Source: Eubacterium sp. (GTDB lineage: Bacteria; Bacillota; Clostridia; Lachnospirales; Lachnospiraceae). Taken from it: a DNA stretch of 64,000 nucleotides. Below are positions 57,303 to 64,000 of this stretch, in pieces. The stretch's first letter is position 1; each line of letters starts with the position of its first letter. The notes beneath the pieces were generated by a model. It was not told the DNA's origin, made no database searches, and saw nothing but the letters and a program-made list of their open reading frames with translations. The position numbers and the translations under genes are program-made. The stretch spans positions 78,641-142,640 of the forward strand of contig JAFRGL010000008.1 of the NCBI GenBank assembly GCA_017433825.1, in the 5' to 3' direction.

Positions 57303-58244
57303 ATGAACGGGAAAACAGCAAAACCCCGGAAAAAGGGCGTGAGCTACGCCAAATACGGCTATCTCTTTATTCTGCCCTTTTTTATTGCCTATGCCATTTT
57401 TACACTGGCTCCCCAGATTCTGACAATTGTCAACAGTCTGTTTATGAACTACAGGGACGGTCTGAAACAGATTGGTCCCGAATTTGTCGGGCTTCAGAAT
57501 TATGTTACACTTTTCAGCCCGGACAATACCGGCAGCATCGGCATGCTGAAATATTTCGGAAATACGATGATACTGTGGGTTTTAGGTGCAATACCGCAGA
57601 TCCTTATCGCATTGCTGCTGGCGGTATTCTTCACCAGCTATCGTCTGAATATAAAAGGACAGCAGTTTTTTAAGACCGTTATCTACATGCCGAATCTTAT
57701 CATGGCATCGGCTTTTTCCATGCTGTTCTTTACGCTTTTCTCACCGGTCGGCCCGGTCAACCAATTGCTGCTGTCAACCGGGGCAATTGACCAATCGATA
57801 GACTTCCTGAATATAAAGGTCAGTGTCCGCGCGCTGATAGCACTGATGAACTTCCTGATGTGGTTCGGCAATACCACCATCCTTTTGATGGCGGGTATTC
57901 AGGGCATTGACCAGAGTATGTTTGAAGCCGCCCAGCTGGACGGTGCCAATTCATGGCAGGTATTCCGGAAGGTTACCCTGCCGCTTCTGTCGCCTATTAT
58001 GATATATACAGTGATAACGGCTCTGATAGGCGGCCTGCAGATGTTTGACGTCCCGCAGGTTTTAACCAATGGCAAAGGCACGCCGCTTCGTTCCAGTATG
58101 ACCATGGTCATGTACCTGAACAATTACCTTAAAGGAAGTAAAAACTACGGTATGGCAGGTGCTGTTTCGGTTGTCCTGTTTATCATTTCCGCAGTTTTGA
58201 GCATTATTGTTTACCGTTCGCTGGTCAAACAGTATAAGAAGTAG
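57303..58244 (+). CDS. Sugar ABC transporter permease (MalF type)
   Basis: A 313-residue CUT1 permease with six helices. The coupling motif is EAAQLDGANSWQVFRKVTLPLLSP (EAA loop), and the first helix is FILPFFIAYAIFTLAPQI. AGGAGGAAGG lies before the ATG. It pairs with the MalG-type permease 13 bases downstream. Confidence 0.93.
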   Translation: MNGKTAKPRKKGVSYAKYGYLFILPFFIAYAIFTLAPQILTIVNSLFMNYRDGLKQIGPEFVGLQNYVTLFSPDNTGSIGMLKYFGNTMILWVLGAIPQILIALLLAVFFTSYRLNIKGQQFFKTVIYMPNLIMASAFSMLFFTLFSPVGPVNQLLLSTGAIDQSIDFLNIKVSVRALIALMNFLMWFGNTTILLMAGIQGIDQSMFEAAQLDGANSWQVFRKVTLPLLSPIMIYTVITALIGGLQMFDVPQVLTNGKGTPLRSSMTMVMYLNNYLKGSKNYGMAGAVSVVLFIISAVLSIIVYRSLVKQYKK

Positions 58245-58257
58245 GAGGGGCAGAGGA

Positions 58258-59133
58258 ATGAATCGGTCTGATAATACAAAAAGCAGCAGGAAAGGCCATA
58301 TCCAGCTTACCATAACAAGGATTGTGGTTTATGCCATCCTGATCTTCCTGGCAGTGCTGTGCCTGTTTTCGTTCTACCTGCTGATCATTAACGCCACGCG
58401 TTCCAATGCGCAGCTGCAGATGGGATTTACGCTGGCCCCCAATACCAATTTCTGGACAAACCTGAAGAATGCATGGAACGACTCTTCCATCAATATTCCC
58501 AGGGGTATGCTGAACAGTCTTTTTATCTCAGCGTTAACCGCTGTACTGACCACGTATTTCTCAGCGTTAACCGCTTATGGCATCCATGTTTATAATTTCA
58601 AGCTGAAAAGACCGGCCTTTGTATTTATCATGGCCGTCATGATGATACCGTCGCAGGTATCGGCCGTAGGTTTCGTCCAGATGATGAACAAGTTCCACCT
58701 GACTGACAATTACCTGCCGCTGATACTTCCCAGCATTGCTGCACCGGTGGTATTCTTCTATATGAAGCAGTATCTGGAAAGCGTGCTGCCCATGGAAATG
58801 ATAGAGGCGGCCAGAATTGACGGCTCGGGGGAATTCCGTACCTTCAACTTTATTGTCCTGCCCATCATGAAGCCGGCTATCGCGGTGCAGATGATATTTT
58901 CCTTTGTTTCATCCTGGAACAATTACTTTATTCCGGCACTGCTTATTAATAAGGATGAACTGAAAACGGTTCCCATCATGATTGCCCAGCTTCGAAGTGC
59001 GGACTATTCCAAATTTGATATGGGCAAGGTTTACATGTTCATCCTGCTGGCAATCCTGCCGGTGGTGGTTGTCTACATTATTCTTTCCAGGTCAATTATC
59101 AGGGGCGTAACGGAAGGCTCCGTCAAAGGCTGA
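58258..59133 (+). CDS. Sugar ABC transporter permease (MalG type)
   Basis: A 291-residue CUT1 permease with six helices and the EAA loop EAARIDGSGEFRTFNFIVLPIMKP. ATG at 58258 is chosen: GGAGGGG (58244-58250) is 7 bases upstream, whereas a longer frame from 58207 would overlap the MalF gene by 38 bases without a site. It forms the heterodimer channel with the preceding permease. Confidence 0.93.
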   Translation: MNRSDNTKSSRKGHIQLTITRIVVYAILIFLAVLCLFSFYLLIINATRSNAQLQMGFTLAPNTNFWTNLKNAWNDSSINIPRGMLNSLFISALTAVLTTYFSALTAYGIHVYNFKLKRPAFVFIMAVMMIPSQVSAVGFVQMMNKFHLTDNYLPLILPSIAAPVVFFYMKQYLESVLPMEMIEAARIDGSGEFRTFNFIVLPIMKPAIAVQMIFSFVSSWNNYFIPALLINKDELKTVPIMIAQLRSADYSKFDMGKVYMFILLAILPVVVVYIILSRSIIRGVTEGSVKG

Positions 59134-59165
59134 TTGCCGAAAATGGTCGAAGGAGAAAATGTAAA

Positions 59166-60347
59166 ATGGCTACAGTTCAGTTAAAGAGCATTAAGAAGAT
59201 ATACCCCTATACGGAAGACAAGAAGAAAAGAAAAAAAGATAAGGGCGACCCGGAACACAGGGTCACCCATCTGGAAATGACGGATAAAGGCGTGGTTGCC
59301 GTCCAGGAATTCAGTCTGGATATCGCAGACAATGAATTCATCGTCCTGGTCGGACCCTCAGGCTGCGGCAAATCCACCACACTCCGCATGATTGCGGGCC
59401 TGGAAGAAATATCCGAAGGCGAACTGTTCATCGACAATGAGCTGATGAACGATATCGCGCCGAAGGACAGGGATATCGCCATGGTATTCCAGAGCTATGC
59501 GCTGTATCCACATATGACGGTCCGGGAAAATATGGAGTTCCCGCTGAAGCTGAAAAAGGTGCCGCAGGCGGAAATTGCGAAAAAGGTCAATGAAGCGGCG
59601 GAAATCCTGGGGATTACCGAATACCTGGACAGAAAGCCGAAGGCCCTGTCCGGCGGCCAGAGACAGCGTGTGGCCATCGGCCGTGCCATCGTAAGGGAGC
59701 CCAAAGTCCTTCTGATGGATGAGCCTTTGTCCAACCTGGATGCGAAGCTGAGAAACCAGATGCGTGCCGAGCTTATCAAGCTGCGCAGCCGGATCAGCAC
59801 CACCTTCATCTATGTAACCCATGACCAGACGGAAGCCATGACCTTAGGCGACAGGATCGTTATCATGCAAAACGGCTATATCCGGCAGATCGGCACACCC
59901 CAGGACGTGTTCAACCATCCGGCGAACCTGTTCGTAGCCGGCTTTATCGGTTCACCCCAGATGAACTTCTTCGACGCAGAGCTTATCCGCGAAGGAGATG
60001 ACTATTTCGTGAACCTGGAAGGCACGAAGGTTAAGGTGGCGGAAGAGAAGGCCGGAAAACTCCGCAGGGCCGGTGCGGAAAGTCAAAAGATTACCCTGGG
60101 CATCCGTCCGGAGCATCTGGAAATTGCCGAAGCCGGCGTTCCGGCAACGGTGGACGTAAGCGAGATGATGGGCTCCTCCGTGCACCTTCACGTGACGGCA
60201 GGGGACAAGGACGTCATCGTCGTAGTTCCCACCATCAATGTTACGAAAGGATTCTTCCGCGGCGAAGAAGTACACTTAGGCTTCGGCGGAAATGTGGTTC
60301 ACCTCTTCTCGAAGGAGACGGGGGACAACCTGGAAACCATATCATAA
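59166..60347 (+). CDS. Sugar ABC transporter ATPase (MsmK/UgpC-like)
   Basis: A 393-residue ATPase with Walker A GPSGCGKST, signature LSGGQRQR, Walker B VLLMDEPLSNLD, H-loop VTHDQ and a C-terminal TOBE regulatory domain (LGIRPEHLEIAEAG). Near the N-terminus it has an extra Lys-rich insertion of about 30 residues (EDKKKRKKDKGDPEHR) between strand 1 and the Walker A region. Such ATPases can serve several sugar transporters; here it closes the cellobiose-type operon. Its 3' end overlaps the convergent DUF1836 gene by 49 bases. Confidence 0.93.
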   Translation: MATVQLKSIKKIYPYTEDKKKRKKDKGDPEHRVTHLEMTDKGVVAVQEFSLDIADNEFIVLVGPSGCGKSTTLRMIAGLEEISEGELFIDNELMNDIAPKDRDIAMVFQSYALYPHMTVRENMEFPLKLKKVPQAEIAKKVNEAAEILGITEYLDRKPKALSGGQRQRVAIGRAIVREPKVLLMDEPLSNLDAKLRNQMRAELIKLRSRISTTFIYVTHDQTEAMTLGDRIVIMQNGYIRQIGTPQDVFNHPANLFVAGFIGSPQMNFFDAELIREGDDYFVNLEGTKVKVAEEKAGKLRRAGAESQKITLGIRPEHLEIAEAGVPATVDVSEMMGSSVHLHVTAGDKDVIVVVPTINVTKGFFRGEEVHLGFGGNVVHLFSKETGDNLETIS

Positions 60348-60946
60348 ATATCAGATTCCAGATTCTGCAGGGTGGCGTCCAGCTTTTCCATGGAGGCATC
60401 CACCCGACGCATTGTTCTGTCAAAAACCGACTCCTCTTCCTCACCGGCGGAGGGGCCGGTTTTTTTGCCGGAAAGCTTGTAAAAACAGTAGTCCAAATAG
60501 ATTTTGCGGGCAGCCGTAATGATAACGCTGTCGAAAAGCGTCAGGGCAAAATCATCGGCAGATGAGGATTTCGGCAGCTCCTTTCCCTCAAATACGGCGG
60601 GAAGAACGGCCTGCATCCTTGCACGGAACAGGTTATAGCCTTCTTCGACTGTATATTTCTCCCGGCGGAGGGCCATAAGCAGGCGGATATCCTCAAGGGA
60701 GAGGACGTTTTTCACAATCGCGATAAACAGCAGCAGGACCAGATGGTCCCTGCTGTATTCTTTTCTGACAGGATTGGGCACCAGCTTCTGCTTGACATAG
60801 TTGCTGACCATGGAGTCGGTGATGCTGATGCCGGGGCAGCCGCCCACACAGTCGGTTAAGTATTTTACAACCTGGTTCAGATAAAGTCCCACGTCCGGGA
60901 TTTCCCGGTAGGGGGGCAGTGTAAGAAGCATATTTTTTTCATCCAT
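60299..60946 (-). CDS. DUF1836-domain protein
   Basis: A 215-residue predicted DNA-binding protein. The DUF1836 domain begins MLLTLPPYREIPDVGLYLNQVVKYL and has a MerR-like helix-turn-helix feature (ITDSMVSNYVKQKLVPNPVRKEYSRDHLVLLLFI). A C-terminal helical tail follows. ATG at 60946 is chosen: a TATAAT-like box lies just upstream in the region that a longer TTG-started frame (to 61015) would translate. Its targets are unknown. Confidence 0.8.
   Translation of the reverse strand: MDEKNMLLTLPPYREIPDVGLYLNQVVKYLTDCVGGCPGISITDSMVSNYVKQKLVPNPVRKEYSRDHLVLLLFIAIVKNVLSLEDIRLLMALRREKYTVEEGYNLFRARMQAVLPAVFEGKELPKSSSADDFALTLFDSVIITAARKIYLDYCFYKLSGKKTGPSAGEEEESVFDRTMRRVDASMEKLDATLQNLESDIYDMVSRLSPVSFEKR
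60443..60466 (+). terminator. Terminator for the transport operon inside the DUF1836 gene
   Basis: ACCGGC (60443-60448) pairs with GCCGGT (60455-60460), followed by a T-run to 60466, about 95 bases after the ATPase stop. It lies within the antisense of the DUF1836 coding region. Confidence 0.65.
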
Positions 60947-61121
60947 GGCGAGAAAGAACCTTTCTGTTATTTCTTCTATATTATAAATGAAAGATAGCAC
61001 ACTTCCTGAATCCAATCAATAAAAACCTGTGACAAGTTTTTGAAAAACTCTTTACAGCGGGAGAAAAGCATGTTATTATCCTATCATAGGTTATTGAAAA
61101 ACCGATGAAGAGGTAATGGAA

Positions 61122-61505
61122 ATGCGAAAGACACGTATATTTATCCCTGTGCTGGTTCTTTTGGTAATATTAAGCTTTGCCGGCTTTTGCTTCTGCGGCT
61201 GCGCGTCGGAGGAAAGCGGGAAGAAAGAAACATCCCTGCCTTATTTCAGGGAAGACAGGGATGCGGTTTATACATATCTGGACAAAGCCCGTATGGCAGT
61301 TAAGGAAACCTTCGATGAGGACGGCTTCCCCTGCAGCCGTACGGAATACGGACTGGACGGGGAAGGACGTATTATCTACGAACACAGCTGGCTGTTTGAC
61401 AGGGAAGGCTGCGTTACGGAAGAGGTGATAGAGGATTATCTCTGGGCGGGGGAAGGCTGCAGGTATTCCTTCAGCCGCTCCAGCTGCGCGAACACGTCAT
61501 GGTAA
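61122..61505 (+). CDS. Short lipoprotein, probably truncated
   Basis: A 127-residue frame with a hydrophobic N-terminus (RIFIPVLVLLVILSFAGFCF) and a Cys-rich cleavage area (FCFCGCAS) that fits a lipoprotein signal. The middle part (REDRDAVYTYLDKARMAVKETFDEDGF, then GEGRIIYEHSWLFDREG) reads as real coding sequence. The last 23 residues lie antisense to the patatin-like gene and lose that character, so the original 3' end may have been replaced. ATG at 61122 is preferred over 61116 on spacing from AGAGG. Family not recognised. Confidence 0.5.
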   Translation: MRKTRIFIPVLVLLVILSFAGFCFCGCASEESGKKETSLPYFREDRDAVYTYLDKARMAVKETFDEDGFPCSRTEYGLDGEGRIIYEHSWLFDREGCVTEEVIEDYLWAGEGCRYSFSRSSCANTSW

Positions 61506-62374
61506 CCCATGAAATACAGCCTGCCCAGCTTTTCCATATCCTTTTCCAGCCTCCCTACTTCTATCGGCCCGGAGGGGTAAATCACATAGGCGCGGCCTGA
61601 TTTTTCCAGCTCGTTCATCTCCTCAAGCTGTACATTGTACAGTTCGTCGGAGTGCAGCATGGTATCCAGGAACGCGGGATATTTGCGGTACATCATTTTC
61701 GTGACCCGGTGCGAGGCATTCGGGTCAATTTCTTTTTTATAATCCCTCGGACGGGTGCGTACGATGAGGATTTTCTCAAAGCCCTGCTCCAGCGCCCAGC
61801 GGTAGGGCACCTTGCAGGCGCAGCCGCCGTCCAGATACAGATGTCCTTCTACATTTACCGGCTTTGAAATATACGGCATGGAAGCGGAAGCACGGATTGC
61901 CTGCACGATATCCGGGGTAATGCCTTCTTCAAAACATACTTCCTTTCCGGTTTCCAGGCTGGTGGCAACCGCCAGGAACCGCCGTGAATATTTTTGAATG
62001 TTTTCAAATTTTACAGGCCCTAAGTCTCCGGGGGAGTTGAAGGCGAAATCAAAGCCGATAATGCCTTTGTTGCGTATCATCGCGGGCAGGCCCACATAGT
62101 TCGGATTGTGCCGGTAGCCTAAGTTAATCCGGGAGGCATAGCCTATCTGGCCGGTGGCATAGCAGATGCCGTTCATTGCGCCGGCGGATACGCCGATGGT
62201 GGTCTGCAGGTTCAGTCCGGCGACCATCAGTGCATCCAGCACGCCGCCGGTATAAACGCCCCGGAAGGCGCCGCCCTCCAGAACAATACATCCTTGTGTA
62301 ATCCTGTCCCCTGCGTCATTCCAGGGAAGCTTATTGATGCCGGAATACATTTTCCGGGTCAGTTTCATCTCCAT
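61436..62374 (-). CDS. Patatin-like phospholipase
   Basis: A 312-residue patatin-fold lipid acyl hydrolase. The oxyanion loop is GGAFRG (residues 34-39), the nucleophile is Ser63 in GVSAG, and the catalytic Asp is Asp182 in LDGG. No signal peptide is present, so it acts in the cytoplasm on lipids or acyl substrates, like other bacterial RssA-type members. It converges on and overlaps the short lipoprotein frame by 70 bases. Confidence 0.92.
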   Translation of the reverse strand: MEMKLTRKMYSGINKLPWNDAGDRITQGCIVLEGGAFRGVYTGGVLDALMVAGLNLQTTIGVSAGAMNGICYATGQIGYASRINLGYRHNPNYVGLPAMIRNKGIIGFDFAFNSPGDLGPVKFENIQKYSRRFLAVATSLETGKEVCFEEGITPDIVQAIRASASMPYISKPVNVEGHLYLDGGCACKVPYRWALEQGFEKILIVRTRPRDYKKEIDPNASHRVTKMMYRKYPAFLDTMLHSDELYNVQLEEMNELEKSGRAYVIYPSGPIEVGRLEKDMEKLGRLYFMGYHDVFAQLERLKEYLQPSPAQR

Positions 62375-62437
62375 AGAAGTCTCCGGTTAAAAGTGGTAAA
62401 ATGCATCTTACACCATTTGAAACGGGAGTTCAAGATA

Positions 62438-62467
62438 TTGACTGTAAAAAGCGTATTATTGTATAAT
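62438..62467 (+). promoter_or_regulatory. cbiD promoter
   Basis: TTGACT (62438-62443) and TATAAT (62462-62467) are 18 bases apart. Only about 40 bases separate the -10 from the start codon, so there is no room for a cobalamin riboswitch. Confidence 0.75.
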
Positions 62468-62510
62468 TTATATGCTTTTTTTGTTTGTGTGGCTTATAAG
62501 AGGTGACAGT

Positions 62511-63674
62511 ATGGCATTTAAGGATCATGTAAGAAACAGACAGCAGAATTTCCGCTGCAGCTTTACAACCGGTACCTGCGCGGCGCTGGCAGCAAAAGCC
62601 GCAGCCATGGCGATTATTGACGGTAAAATTCCGGACAAAGTATCCATTATTACAAACAAAGGCATAAAAATCACCGTACCGATTGAAAACGGCGGGCTGG
62701 ACGGCAAGACCGCCTGGTGCTCGATTATCAGGGACGCGGGGGATGAATCTGACCTGACCAACGGAAAAGAGATTATCTCCACCGTAGAGCTGACGGATGA
62801 CACAGGCGTGGTGGAAATCGACGGCGGCGTCGGCATCGGCCGGATTACAAAGCAGGGGCTGGAAATACCCTACGGCTCTGCGGCAATTTATCCGGGGCCT
62901 CGGGCGTCCATTACCTTTGCAGTCAGCCAGACGCTTTCGGAATGCGGATATCCCGGCGGAGCAAAAGTGGTGGTCTCCATTCCGGAAGGTGAGAAACTGG
63001 CCAGAAGGACGTATAATTCCATGATCGGCATCGAAGGCGGGCTTTCCGTGCTGGGCACCACAAATATCATCGAGCCCATGAGCGAGCGGGCGCTGCTTGA
63101 CGCGATTGAGGATACGATCATACAGGCTGCCATCCGGTCCGACAAGCTGATACTTACGCCCGGCAAGTTCGGGGAGGCGTACATCAACCGGGAAGGCTAC
63201 CGCAAATACTGTGTGCCGTTGATCAAAAGCTCCAATTTTATAGGCGACGTCCTGGATATGGCAGCCAACCAGCATTTCAAACAGGTTATCCTGATTGCCC
63301 ATACGGCCAAACTTTGCAAGCTGTCCGCAGGCATTATGAACACTTATTCCAAAAATGCCGACGGCCGGAATGAAGTGTTCTGCACCAATGCTGCCCTTTC
63401 CGGTGCAAATATGGAAACGCTGGAAGCGCTGGAGCAGGCCCAGAAATCCGATGAGTGCATTGAGATTCTGGACAAGGCCGGCATCCGGGGAATGACCATT
63501 ACCAAGATAATGAACAAGGTGCAGATGCATCTGGAAAAAAGGGTGGCCGGCGCGTTTGAAGTCGGCGCAGTCATGTTCTCCAATGTGTACGGGACCATCG
63601 GCAAAACCTGGCAGGCGGAGGAAATTTTAAGGCAGTGGGAAAAAGAAATCCACAGTCCCCTGGAAGAGAAATAA
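62511..63674 (+). CDS. cbiD: Cobalt-precorrin-5B (C1)-methyltransferase
   Basis: A 387-residue CbiD of the anaerobic cobalamin pathway. The N-terminal FTTGTCAALAAKAAA segment is the family signature, and LTPGKFGEAYI, FIGDVLDMAANQHFKQVILIAHTAKLCKLSAG follow in order. ATG at 62511 is chosen, preceded by AGAGGTGA; a longer frame from 62472 would start within the leader. No other cobalamin gene is in the window, although an operon could lie elsewhere. The next feature is an rRNA operon. Confidence 0.93.
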   Translation: MAFKDHVRNRQQNFRCSFTTGTCAALAAKAAAMAIIDGKIPDKVSIITNKGIKITVPIENGGLDGKTAWCSIIRDAGDESDLTNGKEIISTVELTDDTGVVEIDGGVGIGRITKQGLEIPYGSAAIYPGPRASITFAVSQTLSECGYPGGAKVVVSIPEGEKLARRTYNSMIGIEGGLSVLGTTNIIEPMSERALLDAIEDTIIQAAIRSDKLILTPGKFGEAYINREGYRKYCVPLIKSSNFIGDVLDMAANQHFKQVILIAHTAKLCKLSAGIMNTYSKNADGRNEVFCTNAALSGANMETLEALEQAQKSDECIEILDKAGIRGMTITKIMNKVQMHLEKRVAGAFEVGAVMFSNVYGTIGKTWQAEEILRQWEKEIHSPLEEK

Positions 63675-63788
63675 CAGACGCCTTATTATATAGGAAGAAA
63701 TACAAGATGTTGTACCGCCGGAAAAACAGGGCCACAAGTCTGTAAATAAGTACTAAAAACCCTTTGAAAAATCATAAAATTTTAGGTG

Positions 63789-63817
63789 TTGACAACAAAA
63801 GTCACCTGTGATATTCT
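63789..63817 (+). promoter_or_regulatory. rRNA operon promoter
   Basis: A perfect TTGACA (63789-63794) and TATTCT (63812-63817) are 17 bases apart. A small hairpin GCTGTC-GACAGC lies near the transcription start (about 63824-63841). The leader runs about 140 bases to 16S. Confidence 0.85.
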
Positions 63818-63967
63818 AAACAAGCTGTCGCAAATGACAGCGCACCTTGATAATTAAACAGTAAAACACATCCTCGAAAGATTCTTTTAAATAAGTTCTT
63901 TTGAACAACCTAACAACAGTAGACGGATGGATTAGCCAAGTTGTTAATCCTGAAGGATACAAACTTT

Positions 63968-64000
63968 TATTCAGAGAGTTTGATCCTGGCTCAGGATGAA
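63968..64000 (+). rRNA. rrs: 16S ribosomal RNA, 5' end only
   Basis: The universal 5' segment AGAGTTTGATCCTGGCTCAG begins at 63975. By the E. coli numbering the mature 5' end is near 63968. The gene continues beyond the window on the plus strand, away from the origin, as is usual. Confidence 0.95.

Noticed and set aside
62375-62510. Cobalamin riboswitch before cbiD
   Set aside because: The promoter lies within this gap and leaves a leader of only about 40 bases, without a B12-box.

Overview
The window spans the replication origin of a Firmicutes chromosome of moderate GC content. The gene content (rpmH, rnpA, yidD, yidC, jag/khpB, mnmE, mnmG, rsmG and parAB on one side; dnaA, dnaN, yaaA, recF, gyrB and gyrA on the other), the consensus sigma-A promoters, the AAGGAG-type ribosome binding sites and the DUF3881 and DUF4446 proteins point to Clostridia, most likely Lachnospiraceae. 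Gene direction flips at about 21.1-21.5 kb: most genes to the left lie on the minus strand and nearly all genes to the right on the plus strand, up to an rRNA operon whose 16S gene starts at the right edge.

Layout. 0-5 kb: the 3' part of a papain-like (C1) protease gene, then a minus-strand group of a URO-D-family protein and two SGNH/GDSL hydrolases, and tRNA-Arg. 5-9.7 kb: DUF3881, serS, DUF4446, parB, parA. 9.7-12.1 kb: a centromere-like region with six parS sites, five of them interleaved with three gapless 44-bp repeats that each carry a pair of opposed DnaA boxes, followed by a GT-C-like membrane protein on the opposite strand to its neighbours. 12.2-21.1 kb: a flavin reductase-like protein, then rsmG-mnmG-mnmE-khpB-yidC-yidD-rnpA-rpmH. 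21.1-30 kb: oriC boxes on both sides of dnaA, then dnaN-yaaA-recF-gyrB-gyrA.

30-39.3 kb looks accessory. It follows tRNA-Ser(GCU) and holds an AbiEi/AbiEii toxin-antitoxin pair with two matching operators, a DUF4143-type ATPase gene with a duplicated palindromic operator, a second C1 protease lipoprotein paralogous to the one at the left edge, a 5'-truncated NHLP-type bacteriocin exporter, a decayed gene, a flavodoxin and an orphan AbiEi/DUF6577-like regulator. 39.3-51.9 kb is metabolic: a glutamine-amidotransferase-fold hydrolase, tex, two Old-Yellow-Enzyme/FAD enoate reductases, a 3-hydroxyacyl-CoA dehydrogenase, a membrane coiled-coil protein with a two-gene ABC exporter, an XRE/zinc-ribbon regulator and a methyltransferase.

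51.9-60.4 kb is a cellobiose-type uptake and phosphorolysis locus: a GH94 phosphorylase diverges from a LacI regulator, solute-binding lipoprotein, two permeases and an MsmK-like ATPase, with two copies of one operator in opposite orientation between the divergent genes. 60.3-64 kb: DUF1836 protein, a short lipoprotein, a patatin-like lipase, cbiD, and the rRNA promoter with the first bases of 16S rRNA.
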